Shown: positions 1-11,452, counted from the first letter of the stretch. The stretch is DNA of 64,000 bases from Rallus limicola (GCA_022605955.1 JAKCOZ010000236.1:186001-250000); one strand, 5' to 3'. Program-made: numbers and translations. Notes: generated from the letters alone by a model not told the origin.

Positions 1-882
1 CTTTCAGGCCTAGCTTCTTTACTTTGGGAGTTATTGCTGGACGTTTAGCATGTTTTGAACTGCAGTCTGCTAGGGCCGAGAAAAGCACCGTAGGAGGTTC
101 CAGGCATGTTCCCTCTTTCCAGGCAAAGGAAAAGGCTGAGAGCCAAAGTGACAGGGTCTGCTCGTGTGTCCTGTTAGGGGGTTTCAGACAAGCTATGCCT
201 TTCAGGCCTAGCTTCTTTACTTTGGGAGTTATTGCTGGACGTTTAGCATGTTTTGAACTGCAGTCTGCTAGGGCCGAGAAAAGCACCGTAGGAGGTTCCA
301 GGCATGTTCCCTCTTTCCAGGCAAAGGAAAAGGCTGAGAGCCAAAGTGACAGGGTCTGCTCGTGTGTCCTGTCAGGAGGTTTCGGACAAGCTATGCCTTT
401 CAGGCCTAGCTTCTTTACTTTGGGAGTTATTGCTGGACGTTTAGCATGTTTTGAACTGCAGTCTGCTAGGGCCGAGAAAAGCACCGTAGGAGGTTCCAGG
501 CATGTTCCCTCTTTCCAGGCAAAGGAAAAGGCTGAGAGCAAAAGTGACAGGGTCTGCTCGTGTGTCCTGTTAGGAGGTTTCAGACAAGCTATGCCTTTCA
601 GGCCTAGCTTCTTTACTTTGGGAGTTATTGCTGGACGTTTAGCATGTTTTGAACTGCAGTCTGCTAGGGCCGAGAAAAGCACCGTAGGAGGTTCCAGGCA
701 TGTTCCCTCTTTCCAGGCAAAGGAAAAGGCTGAGAGCAAAAGTGACAGGGTCTGCTCGTGTGTCCTGTTAGGAGGTTTCAGACAAGCTATGCCTTTCAGG
801 CCTAGCTTCTTTACTTTGGGAGTTATTGCTGGACGTTTAGCATGTTTTGAACTGCAGTCTGCTAGGGCCGAGAAAAGCACCG

Positions 883-895
883 TAGGAGGTTCCAG
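883..895 (+). repeat. Internal direct repeat TAGGAGGTTYCAG, first copy (m91-103)
   Basis: TAGGAGGTTCCAG here matches TAGGAGGTTTCAG at 967-979 of the same monomer in 12 of 13 bases, 84 bp downstream. Both are followed within about 20 bases by a TTYCAGGC motif. This is visible in nearly every monomer and may be a trace of an older, shorter repeat unit. Confidence 0.7.
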
Positions 896-917
896 GCATG
901 TTCCCTCTTTCCAGGCA
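890..917 (+). repeat. Pair of TTCCAGGCA 9-mers, 19 bp apart (m98-125)
   Basis: TTCCAGGCA occurs perfectly twice, at 890-898 and 909-917. A related TTTCAGGCC lies at m2-10. The three CAGG cores suggest that the monomer contains short internal sub-repeats. The second copy overlaps the TTTCC/GGAAA stem at 908-924. Confidence 0.6.
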
Positions 918-966
918 AAGGAAAAGGCTGAGAGCCAAAGTGACAGGGTCTGCTCGTGTGTCCTGT

Positions 967-979
967 TAGGAGGTTTCAG
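967..979 (+). repeat. Internal direct repeat TAGGAGGTTYCAG, second copy (m175-187)
   Basis: This is the second copy of the 13-base internal repeat. It is the most variable part of the monomer: across the array it carries T175C, A179G, G181A and A186G, often in linked combinations, and these are the main markers used to recognise higher-order repeats. The 1-bp-deleted variant with TGTTTGGGG also falls here. Confidence 0.7.
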
Positions 980-3934
980 ACAAGCTATGCCTTTCAGGCC
1001 TAGCTTCTTTACTTTGGGTGTTATTGCTGGACGTTTAGCATGTTTTGAACTGCAGTCTGCTAGGGCCGAGAAAAGCACCGTAGGAGGTTCCAGGCATGTT
1101 CCCTCTTTCCAGGCAAAGGAAAAGGCTGAGAGCCAAAGTGACAGGGTCTGCTCGTGTGTCCTGTTAGGAGGTTTCAGACAAGCTATGCCTTTCAGTCCTA
1201 GCTTCTTTACTTTGGGAGTTATTGCTGGACGTTTAGCATGTTTTGAACTGCAGTCTGCTAGGGCCGAGAAAAGCACCGTAGGAGGTTCCAGGCATGTTCC
1301 CTCTTTCCAGGCAAAGGAAAAGGCTGAGAGCCAAAGTGACAGGGTCTGCTCGTGTGTCCTGTTAGGAGGTTTCAGACAAGCTATGCCTTTCAGGCCTAGC
1401 TTCTTTACTTTGGGAGTTATTGCTGGACGTTTAGCATGTTTTGAACTGCAGTCTGCTAGGGCCGAGAAAAGCACCGTAGGAGGTTCCAGGCATGTTCCCT
1501 CTTTCCAGGCAAAGGAAAAGGCTGAGAGCCAAAGTGACAGGGTCTGCTCGTGTGTCCTGTTAGGGGGTTTCAGACAAGCTATGCCTTTCAGGCCTAGCTT
1601 CTTTACTTTGGGAGTTATTGCTGGACGTTTAGCATGTTTTGAACTGCAGTCTGCTAGGGCCGAGAAAAGCACCGTAGGAGGTTCCAGGCATGTTCCCTCT
1701 TTCCAGGCAAAGGAAAAGGCTGAGAGCCAAAGTGACAGGGTCTGCTCGTGTGTCCTGTTAGGGGGTTTCAGACAAGCTATGCCTTTCAGGCCTAGCTTCT
1801 TTACTTTGGGAGTTATTGCTGGACGTTTAGCATGTTTTGAACTGCAGTCTGCTAGGGCCGAGAAAAGCACCGTAGGAGGTTCCAGGCATGTTCCCTCTTT
1901 CCAGGCAAAGGAAAAGGCTGAGAGCCAAAGTGACAGGGTCTGCTCGTGTGTCCTGTTAGGAGGTTTCAGACAAGCTATGCCTTTCAGGCCTAGCTTCTTT
2001 ACTTTGGGAGTTATTGCTGGACGTTTAGCATGTTTTGAACTGCAGTCTGCTAGGGCCGAGAAAAGCACCGTAGGAGGTTCCAGGCATGTTCCCTCTTTCC
2101 AGGCAAAGGAAAAGGCTGAGAGCCAAAGTGACAGGGTCTGCTCGTGTGTCATGTCAGGAGGTTTCAGACAAGCTATGCCTTTCAGGCCTAGCTTCTTTAC
2201 TTTGGGAGTTATTGCTGGACGTTTAGCATGTTTTGAACTGCAGTCTGCTAGGGCCGAGAAAAGCACCGTAGGAGGTTCCAGGCATGTTCCCTCTTTCCAG
2301 GCAAAGGAAAAGGCTGAGAGCCAAAGTGACAGGGTCTGCTCGTGTGTCCTGTTAGGAGGTTTCAGACAAGCTATGCCTTTCAGGCCTAGCTTCTTTACTT
2401 TGGGAGTTATTGCTGGACGTTTAGCATGTTTTGAACTGCAGTCTGCTAGGGCCGAGAAAAGCACCGTAGGAGGTTCCAGGCATGTTCCCTCTTTCCAGGC
2501 AAAGGAAAAGGCTGAGAGCCAAAGTGACAGGGTCTGCTCGTGTGTCCTGTTAGGAGGTTTCAGACAAGCTATGCCTTTCAGGCCTAGCTTCTTTACTTTG
2601 GGAGTTATTGCTGGACGTTTAGCATGTTTTGAACTGCAGTCTGCTAGGGCCGAGAAAAGCACCGTAGGAGGTTCCAGGCATGTTCCCTCTTTCCAGGCAA
2701 AGGAAAAGGCTGAGAGCCAAAGTGACAGGGTCTGCTCGTGTGTCCTGTTAGGAGGTTTCAGACAAGCTATGCCTTTCAGGCCTAGCTTCTTTACTTTGGG
2801 AGTTATTGCTGGACGTTTAGCATGTTTTGAACTGCAGTCTGCTAGGGCCGAAAAAAGCACCGTAGGAGGTTCCAGGCATGTTCCCTCTTTCCAGGCAAAG
2901 GAAAAGGCTGAGAGCCAAAGTGACAGGGTCTGCTCGTGTGTCCTGTTAGGGGGTTTCAGACAAGCTATGCCTTTCAGGCCTAGCTTCTTTACTTTGGGAG
3001 TTATTGCTGGACGTTTAGCATGTTTTGAACTGCAGTCTGCTAGGGCCGAGAAAAGCACCGTAGGAGGTTCCAGGCATGTTCCCTCTTTCCAGGCAAAGGA
3101 AAAGGCTGAGAGCCAAAGTGACAGGGTCTGCTCGTGTGTCCTGTTAGGAGGTTTCAGACAAGCTATGCCTTTCAGGCCTAGCTTCTTTACTTTGGGAGTT
3201 ATTGCTGGACGTTTAGCATGTTTTGAACTGCAGTCTGCTAGGGCCGAGAAAAGCACCGTAGGAGGTTCCAGGCATGTTCCCTCTTTCCAGGCAAAGGAAA
3301 AGGCTGAGAGCCAAAGTGACAGGGTCTGCTCGTGTGTCCTGTCAGGAGGTTTCAGACAAGCTATGCCTTTCAGGCCTAGCTTCTTTACTTTGGGAGTTAT
3401 TGCTGGACGTTTAGCATGTTTTGAACTGCAGTCTGCTAGGGCCGAGAAAAGCACCGTAGGAGGTTCCAGGCATGTTCCCTCTTTCCAGGCAAAGGAAAAG
3501 GCTGAGAGCCAAAGTGACAGGGTCTGCTCGTGTGTCCTGTTAGGAGATTTCAGACGAACTATGCCTTTCAGGCCTAGCTTCTTTACTTTGGGAGTTATTG
3601 CTGGACGTTTAGAATGTTTTGAACTGCAGTCTGCTAGGGCCGAGAAAAGCACCGTAGGAGGTTCTGGCATGTTCCCTCTTTCCAGGCAAAGGAAAAGGCT
3701 GAGAGTCAAAGTGACAGGGTCTGCTCGCGTGTCCTGTTAGGAGGTTTCAGACAAGCTATGCCTTTCAGGCCTAGCTTCTTTACTTTGGGAGTTATTGCTG
3801 GACGTTTAGCATGGTTTGAACTGCAGTCTGCTAGGGCCGAGAAAAGCACCGTAGGAGGTTCCAGGCATGTTCCCTCTTTCCAGGCAAAGGAAAAGGCTGA
3901 GAGCCAAAGTGACAGGGTCTGCTCGTGTGTCCTG

Positions 3935-4940
3935 TGAGGAGGTTTCAGACAAGCTATGCCTTTCAGGCCTAGCTTCTTTACTTTGGGAGTTATTGCTGGA
4001 CGTTTAGCATGTTTTGAACTGCAGTCTGCTAGGGCCGAGAAAAGCACCGTAGGAGGTTCCAGGCATGTTCCCTCTTTCCAGGCAAATGAAAAGGCTGAGA
4101 GTCAAAGTGACAGGGTCTGCTCGTGTGTCCTGTTAGGAGGTTTCAGACAAGCTATGCCTTTCAGGCCTAGCTTCTTTACTTTGGGAGTTATTGCTGGATG
4201 TTTAGCATGTTTTGAACTGCAGTCTGCTAGGGCCGAGAAAAGCACCGTAGGAGGTTCCAGGCATGTTCCCTCTTTCCAGGCAAAGGAAAAGGCTGAGAGC
4301 CAAAGTGACAGGGTCTGCTCGTGTGTCCTGTTAGGAGATTTCAGACAAGCTATGCCTTTCAGGCCTAGCTTCTTTACTTTAGGAGTTATTGCTGGACGTT
4401 TAGCATGTTTTGAACTGCAGTCTGCTAGGGCCGAGAAAAGCACCGTAGGAGGTTCCAGGCATGTTCCCTCTTTCCAGGCAAAGGAAAAGGCTGAGAGCCA
4501 AAGTGACAGGGTCTGCTCGTGTGTCCTGTTAGGAGATTTCAGACGAGCTATGCCTTTCAGGCCTAGCTTCTTTACTTTGGGAGTTATTGCTGGACGTTTA
4601 GCATGTTTTGAACTGCAGTCTGCTAGGGCCGAGAAAAGCACCGTAGGAGGTTCCAGGCATGTTCACTCTTTCCAGGCAAAGGAAAAGGCTGAGAGCCAAA
4701 GTGACAGGGTCTGCTCGTGTGTCCTGTTAGGAGGTTTCAGACAAGCTATGCCTTTCAGGCCTAGCTTCTTTACTTTGGGAGTTATTGCTGGACGTTTAGC
4801 ATGTTTTGAACTGCAGTCTGCTAGGGCCGAGAAAAGCACCGTAGGAGGTTCCAGGCATGTTCCCTCTTTCCAGGCAAAGGAAAAGGCTGAGAGCCAAAGT
4901 GACAGGGTCTGCTCGTGTGTCCTGTCAGGAGGTTTCGGAC
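3935..4940 (+). repeat. Block B, copy 1 of 3 (about 5 monomers)
   Basis: The ordered markers CTGTGAGG (3935), AAATGAAA (4086), GGATGTTT (4198), TTCACTC (4663) and TTTCGGAC (near 4936) recur at 11453-12458 with a constant offset of 7,518 bp, and mostly at 17791-18796 with an offset of 13,856 bp. The 7,518-bp offset is 38 monomers minus 6 bp. The 6 bp are explained by three 1-bp deletions near 5717, 6508 and 7101 and one 3-bp deletion near 11220. Confidence 0.8.
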
Positions 4941-5340
4941 AAGCTATGCCTTTCAGGCCTAGCTTCTTTACTTTGGGAGTTATTGCTGGACGTTTAGCAT
5001 GTTTTGAACTGCAGTCTGCTAGGGCCGAGAAAAGCACCGTAGGAGGTTCCAGGCATGTTCCCTCTTTCCAGGCAAAGGAAAAGGCTGAGAGCCAAAGTGA
5101 CAGGGTCTGCTCGTGTGTCCTGTTAGGAGGTTTCAGACAAGCTATGCCTTTCAGGCCTAGCTTCTTTACTTTGGGAGTTATTGCTGGACGTTTAGCATGT
5201 TTTGAACTGCAGTCTGCTAGGGCCGAGAAAAGCACCGTAGGAGGTTCCAGGCATGTTCCCTCTTTCCAGGCAAATGAAAAGGCTGAGAGCCAAAGTGACA
5301 GGGTCTGCTCGTGTGTCCTGTTAGGAGGTTTCAGACAAGC

Positions 5341-7580
5341 TATCCCTTTCAGTCCTAGCTTCTTTACTTTGGGAGTTATTGCTGGACGTTTAGCATGGTT
5401 TGAACTGCAGTCTGCTAGGGCCGAGAAAAGCACAGTAGGAGGTTCCAGGCATGTTCCCTCTTTCCAGGCAAAGGAAAAGGCTGAGAGCCAAAGTGACAGG
5501 GTCTGCTCGTGTGTCCTGTTAGGAGGTTTCAGACAAGCTATGCCTTTCAGGCCTAGCTTCTTTACTTTGGGAGTTATTGCTGGACGTTTAGCATGTTTTG
5601 AACTGCAGTCTGCTAGGGCCGAGAAAAGCACCGTAGGAGGTTCCAGGCATGTTCCCTCTTTCCAGGCAAAGGAAAAGGCTGAGAGCCAAAGTGACAGGGT
5701 CTGCTCGTGTGTCCTGTTTGGGGTTTCAGACAAGCTATGCCTTTCAGGCCTAGCTTCTTTACTTTGGGAGTTATTGCTGGACGTTTAGCATGTTTTGAAC
5801 TGCAGTCTGCTAGGGCCGAGAAAAGCACCGTAGGAGGTTCCAGGCATGTTCCCTCTTTCCAGGCAAAGGAAAAGGCTGAGAGCCAAAGTGACAGGGTCTG
5901 CTCGTGTGTCCTGTTAGGAGGTTTCAGACAAGCTATGCCTTTCAGGCCTAGCTTCTTTACTTTGGGAGTTATTGCTGGACGTTTAGCATGTTTTGAACTG
6001 CAGTCTGCTAGGGCCGAGAAAAGCACCGTAGGAGGTTCCAGGCATGTTCCCTCTTTCCAGGCAAAGGAAAAGGCTGAGAGCCAAAGTGACAGGGTCTGCT
6101 CGTGTGTCCTGTTAGGGGGTTTCAGACAAGCTATGCCTTTCAGGCCTAGCTTCTTTACTTTGGGAGTTATTGCTGGACGTTTAGCATGGTTTGAACTGCA
6201 GTCTGCTAGGGCCGAGAAAAGCACAGTAGGAGGTTCCAGGCATGTTCCCTCTTTCCAGGCAAAGGAAAAGGCTGAGAGCCAAAGTGACAGGGTCTGCTCG
6301 TGTGTCCTGTTAGGAGGTTTCAGACAAGCTATGCCTTTCAGGCCTAGCTTCTTTACTTTGGGAGTTATTGCTGGACGTTTAGCATGTTTTGAACTGCAGT
6401 CTGCTAGGGCCGAGAAAAGCACCGTAGGAGGTTCCAGGCATGTTCCCTCTTTCCAGGCAAAGGAAAAGGCTGAGAGCCAAAGTGACAGGGTCTGCTCGTG
6501 TGTCCTGTTTGGGGTTTCAGACAAGCTATGCCTTTCAGGCCTAGCTTCTTTACTTTGGGAGTTATTGCTGGACGTTTAGCATGTTTTGAACTGCAGTCTG
6601 CTAGGGCCGAGAAAAGCACCGTAGGAGGTTCCAGGCATGTTCCCTCTTTCCAGGCAAATGAAAAGGCTGAGAGCCAAAGTGACAGGGTCTGCTCGTGTGT
6701 CCTGTTAGGAGGTTTCAGACAAGCTATCCCTTTCAGTCCTAGCTTCTTTACTTTGGGAGTTATTGCTGGACGTTTAGCATGGTTTGAACTGCAGTCTGCT
6801 AGGGCCGAGAAAAGCACAGTAGGAGGTTCCAGGCATGTTCCCTCTTTCCAGGCAAAGGAAAAGGCTGAGAGCCAAAGTGACAGGGTCTGCTCGTGTGTCC
6901 TGTTAGGAGGTTTCAGACAAGCTATGCCTTTCAGGCCTAGCTTCTTTACTTTGGGAGTTATTGCTGGACGTTTAGCATGTTTTGAACTGCAGTCTGCTAG
7001 GGCCGAGAAAAGCACCGTAGGAGGTTCCAGGCATGTTCCCTCTTTCCAGGCAAAGGAAAAGGCTGAGAGCCAAAGTGACAGGGTCTGCTCGTGTGTCCTG
7101 TTTGGGGTTTCAGACAAGCTATGCCTTTCAGGCCTAGCTTCTTTACTTTGGGAGTTATTGCTGGACGTTTAGCATGTTTTGAACTGCAGTCTGCTAGGGC
7201 CGAGAAAAGCACCGTAGGAGGTTCCAGGCATGTTCCCTCTTTCCAGGCAAAGGAAAAGGCTGAGAGCCAAAGTGACAGGGTCTGCTCGTGTGTCCTGTTA
7301 GGAGGTTTCAGACAAGCTATGCCTTTCAGGCCTAGCTTCTTTACTTTGGGAGTTATTGCTGGACGTTTAGCATGTTTTGAACTGCAGTCTGCTAGGGCCG
7401 AGAAAAGCACCGTAGGAGGTTCCAGGCATGTTCCCTCTTTCCAGGCAAAGGAAAAGGCTGAGAGCCAAAGTGACAGGGTCTGCTCGTGTGTCCTGTTAGG
7501 GGGTTTCAGACAAGCTATGCCTTTCAGGCCTAGCTTCTTTACTTTGGGAGTTATTGCTGGACGTTTAGCATGGTTTGAAC
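5341..7580 (+). repeat. Local 4-monomer and 3-monomer expansion
   Basis: The 197-bp variant with TGTTTGGGG occurs at 5717, 6508 and 7101, spaced 791 bp (4 x 198 - 1) and 593 bp (3 x 198 - 1). The pair ATGGTTTG plus CACAGTAGG precedes each one at 5396/5433, 6187/6224 and 6780/6817 with the same spacings. The TATCCC variant recurs near 5341 and 6724. This looks like two successive unequal exchanges within a few monomers, the second dropping one monomer. Confidence 0.8.
5714..5726 (+). other. 197-bp lineage-marker monomer junction, TGTTTGGGG (1 of 6)
   Basis: The consensus TGTTAGGAGG is replaced by TGTTTGGGG, one base shorter. The same change occurs near 6508, 7101, 19573, 25512 and 32243. All six lie in the left half of the window, and each is followed by a near-consensus monomer, so they probably share one ancestor. 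Confidence 0.85.
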
Positions 7581-10500
7581 TGCAGTCTGCTAGGGCCGAG
7601 AAAAGCACCGTAGGAGGTTCCAGGCATGTTCCCTCTTTCCAGGCAAAGGAAAAGGCTGAGAGCCAAAGTGACAGGGTCTGCTCGTGTGTCCTGTTAGGAG
7701 GTTTCAGACAAGCTATGCCTTTCAGGCCTAGCTTCTTTACTTTGGGAGTTATTGCTGGACGTTTAGCATGTTTTGAACTGCAGTCTGCTAGGGCCGAGAA
7801 AAGCACCGTAGGAGGTTCCAGGCATGTTCCCTCTTTCCAGGCAAAGGAAAAGGCTGAGAGCCAAAGTGACAGGGTCTGCTCGTGTGTCCTGTTAGGAGGT
7901 TTCAGACAAGCTATGCCTTTCAGGCCTAGCTTCTTTACTTTGGGAGTTATTGCTGGACGTTTAGCATGTTTTGAACTGCAGTCTGCTAGGGCCGAGAAAA
8001 GCACCGTAGGAGGTTCCAGGCATGTTCCCTCTTTCCAGGCAAAGGAAAAGGCTGAGAGCCAAAGTGACAGGGTCTGCTCGTGTGTCCTGTTAGGAGGTTT
8101 CAGACAAGCTATGCCTTTCAGGCCTAGCTTCTTTACTTTGGGAGTTATTGCTGGACGTTTAGCATGTTTTGAACTGCAGTCTGCTAGGGCCGAGAAAAGC
8201 ACCGTAGGAGGTTCCAGGCATGTTCCCTCTTTCCAGGCAAAGGAAAAGGCTGAGAGCCAAAGTGACAGGGTCTGCTCGTGTGTCCTGTCAGGAGGTTTCG
8301 GACAAGCTATGCCTTTCAGGCCTAGCTTCTTTACTTTGGGAGTTATTGCTGGACGTTTAGCATGTTTTGAACTGCAGTCTGCTAGGGCCGAGAAAAGCAC
8401 CGTAGGAGGTTCCAGGCATGTTCCCTCTTTCCAGGCAAAGGAAAAGGCTGAGAGCCAAAGTGACAGGGTCTGCTCGTGTGTCCTGTTAGGAGGTTTCAGA
8501 CAAGCTATGCCTTTCAGGCCTAGCTTCTTTACTTTGGGAGTTATTGCTGGACGTTTAGCATGTTTTGAACTGCAGTCTGCTAGGGCCGAGAAAAGCACCG
8601 TAGGAGGTTCCAGGCATGTTCCCTCTTTCCAGGCAAAGGAAAAGGCTGAGAGCCAAAGTGACAGGGTCTGCTCGTGTGTCCTGTCAGGAGGTTTCGGACA
8701 AGCTATGCCTTTCAGGCCTAGCTTCTTTACTTTGGGAGTTATTGCTGGACGTTTAGCATGTTTTGAACTGCAGTCTGCTAGGGCCGAGAAAAGCACCGTA
8801 GGAGGTTCCAGGCATGTTCCCTCTTTCCAGGCAAAGGAAAAGGCTGAGAGCCAAAGTGACAGGGTCTGCTCGTGTGTCCTGTTAGGAGGTTTCAGACAAG
8901 CTATGCCTTTCAGGCCTAGCTTCTTTACTTTGGGAGTTATTGCTGGACGTTTAGCATGTTTTGAACTGCAGTCTGCTAGGGCCGAGAAAAGAACCGTAGG
9001 AGGTTCCAGGCATGTTCCCTCTTTCCAGGCAAATGAAAAGGCTGAGAGCCAAAGTGACAGGGTCTGCTCGTGTGTCCTGTTAGGAGGTTTCAGACAAGCT
9101 ATGCCTTTCAGTCCTAGCTTCTTTACTTTGGGAGTTATTGCTGGACGTTTAGCATGTTTTGAACTGCAGTCTGCTAGGGCCGAGAAAAGCACCGTAGGAG
9201 GTTCCAGGCATGTTCCCTCTTTCCAGGCAAAGGAAAAGGCTGAGAGCCAAAGTGACAGGGTCTGCTCGTGTGTCCTGTTAGGAGGTTTCAGACAAGCTAT
9301 GCCTTTCAGGCCTAGCTTCTTTACTTTGGGAGTTATTGCTGGACGTTTAGCATGTTTTGAACTGCAGTCTGCTAGGGCCGAGAAAAGCACCGTAGGAGGT
9401 TCCAGGCATGTTCCCTCTTTCCAGGCAAAGGAAAAGGCTGAGAGCCAAAGTGACAGGGTCTGCTCGTGTGTCCTGTTAGGAGGTTTCAGACAAGCTATGC
9501 CTTTCAGGCCTAGCTTCTTTACTTTGGGAGTTATTGCTGGACGTTTAGCATGTTTTGAACTGCAGTCTGCTAGGGCCGAGAAAAGCACCGTAGGAGGTTC
9601 CAGGCATGTTCCCTCTTTCCAGGCAAAGGAAAAGGCTGAGAGCCAAAGTGACAGGGTCTGTTCGTGTGTCCTGTCAGGAGGTTTCGGACAAGCTATGCCT
9701 TTCAGGCCTAGCTTCTTTACTTTGGGAGTTATTGCTGGACGTTTAGCATGTTTTGAACTGCAGTCTGCTAGGGCTGAGAAAAGCACCGTAGGAGGTTCCA
9801 GGCATGTTCCCTCTTTCCAGGCAAAGGAAAAGGCTGAGAGCCAAAGTGACAGGGTCTGCTCGTGTGTCCTGTTAGGAGGTTTCACACAAGCTATGCCTTT
9901 CAGGCCTAGCTTCTTTACTTTGGGAGTTATTGCTGGACGTTTAGCATGTTTTGAACTGCAGTCTGCTAGGGCCGAAAAAAGCACCGTAGGAGGTTCCAGG
10001 CATGTTCCCTCTTTCCAGGCAAAGGAAAAGGCTGAGAGCAAAAGTGACAGGGTCTGCTCGTGTGTCCTGTTAGGAGGTTTCAGACAAGCTATGCCTTTCA
10101 GGCCTAGCTTCTTTACTTTGGGAGTTATTGCTGGACGTTTAGCATGTTTTGAACTGCAGTCTGCTAGGGCCGAGAAAAGCACCGTAGGAGGTTCCAGGCA
10201 TGTTCCCTCTTTCCAGGCAAAGGAAAAGGCTGAGAGCCAAAGTGACAGGGTCTGCTCGTGTGTCCTGTTAGGAGGTTTCAGACAAGCTATGCCTTTCAGG
10301 CCTAGCTTCTTTACTTTGGTTGTTATTGCTGGACGTTTAGCATGTTTTGAACTGCAGTCTGCTAGGGCCGAGAAAAGCACCGTAGGAGGTTCCAGGCATG
10401 TTCCCTCTTTCCAGGCAAAGGAAAAGGCTGAGAGCCAAAGTGACAGGGTCTGCTCGTGTGTCCTGTTAGGAGGTTTCAGACAAGCTATGCCTTTCAGGCC

Positions 10501-11452
10501 TAGCTTCTTTACTTTGGGAGTTATTGCTGGACGTTTAGCATGTTTTGAACTGCAGTCTGCTAGGGCCGAGAAAAGCACCGTAGGAGGTTCCAGGCATGTT
10601 CCCTCTTTCCAGGCAAAGGAAAAGGCTGAGAGCCAAAGTGACAGGGTCTGCTCGTGTGTCCTGTTAGGAGGTTTCAGACAAGCTATGCCTTTCAGGCCTA
10701 GCTTCTTTACTTTGGGAGTTATTGCTGGACGTTTAGCATGTTTTGAACTGCAGTCTGCTAGGGCCGAGAAAAGCACCGTAGGAGGTTCCAGGCATGTTCC
10801 CTCTTTCCAGGCAAAGGAAAAGGCTGAGAGCCAAAGTGACAGGGTCTGCTCGTGTGTCCTGTTAGGGGGTTTCAGACAAGCTATGCCTTTCAGGCCTAGC
10901 TTCTTTACTTTGGGAGTTATTGCTGGACGTTTAGCATGTTTTGAACTGCAGTCTGCTAGGGCCGAGAAAAGCACCGTAGGAGGTTCCAGGCATGTTCCCT
11001 CTTTCCAGGCAAAGGAAAAGGCTGAGAGCCAAAGTGACAGGGTCTGCTCGTGTGTCCTGTTAGGGGGTTTCAGACAAGCTATGCCTTTCAGGCCTAGCTT
11101 CTTTACTTTGGGAGTTATTGCTGGACGTTTAGCATGTTTTGAACTGCAGTCTGCTAGGGCCGAGAAAAGCACCGTAGGAGGTTCCAGGCATGTTCCCTCT
11201 TTCCAGGCAAAGGAAAAGGCTAGCCAAAGTGACAGGGTCTGCTCGTGTGTCCTGTCAGGAGGTTTCAGACAAGCTATGCCTTTCAGGCCTAGCTTCTTTA
11301 CTTTGGGAGTTATTGCTGGACGTTTAGCATGTTTTGAACTACAGTCTGCTAGGGCCGAGAAAAGCACCGTAGGAGGTTCCAGGCATGTTCCCTCTTTCCA
11401 GGCAAAGGAAAAGGCTGAGAGCCAAAGTGACAGGGTCTGCTCGTGTGTCCTG
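7091..11452 (+). repeat. Satellite stretch with weaker HOR signal
   Basis: About 22 monomers contain T175C + A186G copies near 8287, 8690 and 9677, the linked set C86A + G128T (8989-9034) followed by G8T in the next monomer, and a private TTTGGTTGTT near 10318. The block starting at 7091 aligns with the one at 19563 for its first three monomers, including ATGGTTTG at 7570/20042 (offset 12,472 bp), and again at the C86A/G128T monomer. It then diverges. I could not define a clean tandem HOR inside it. Confidence 0.6.
11217..11228 (+). other. 195-bp monomer, 3-bp deletion
   Basis: AAGGCTAGCCAAAG replaces AAGGCTGAGAGCCAAAG. This is the only indel in the window that is not one base long. It lies just left of block B copy 2. 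Confidence 0.9.

Larger units (their letters stand above)
793..990 (+). repeat. Representative consensus satellite monomer (198 bp)
   Basis: This copy shows the majority base at every site I compared and serves as the reference for m-coordinates (m1 = 793). Landmarks are a StuI site AGGCCT at m6-11 (798-803), a PstI site CTGCAG at m60-65 (852-857), and CpGs at m42, m75, m89 and m163. A 13-base direct repeat TAGGAGGTTYCAG lies at m91-103 and m175-187. TTCCAGGCA occurs at m98-106 and m117-125. A 5-bp stem TTTCC/GGAAA with a 7-base loop lies at m116-132. The segment m121-142 is purine-rich. I see no promoter, polyadenylation signal or pol III box pair. The start point is a convention, since a tandem repeat has no natural first base. 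Confidence 0.95.
2850..6187 (+). repeat. Large HOR block A, first copy (partner 16706-20043)
   Basis: About 17 monomers recur at a constant offset of 13,856 bp (70 monomers minus 4 bp). Shared rare markers include CCGAAAAAAG at 2850/16706, the 1-bp-deleted GGTTCTGGC near 3663/17519, CTCGCG near 3726/17582, ATGGTTTG at 3811/17667, the TGA in CTGTGAGG at 3935/17791, AAATGAAA near 4086/17942, TTCACTC near 4663/18519, the CACAGTAGG variant near 5433/19289 and the deleted TGTTTGGGG near 5717/19573. The copies also differ: G181A occurs near 4332 and 4530 only in this copy, as do GGAATG-type changes near 3610. This is a real but not recent duplication. Confidence 0.85.

Noticed and set aside
883..895. 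tRNA-derived SINE origin, from a GGTTC-type B box at m95-105
   Set aside because: GGTTCCAGGCA only partly matches the pol III B box, and I found no A box at a proper distance upstream, no A-rich tail and no target-site duplications.
908..924. TTTCC/GGAAA hairpin as a terminator or structural RNA
   Set aside because: A five-bp AT-rich stem with a 7-base loop is weak and there is no transcription unit around it, so I mention it only as a dyad in the monomer.
5707..5790. Alternative start codons and short N-terminal variants at the TGTTTGGGG monomers as distinct genes
   Set aside because: They arise solely from the frame shift caused by the 1-bp deletion in that variant and are followed by ordinary satellite.
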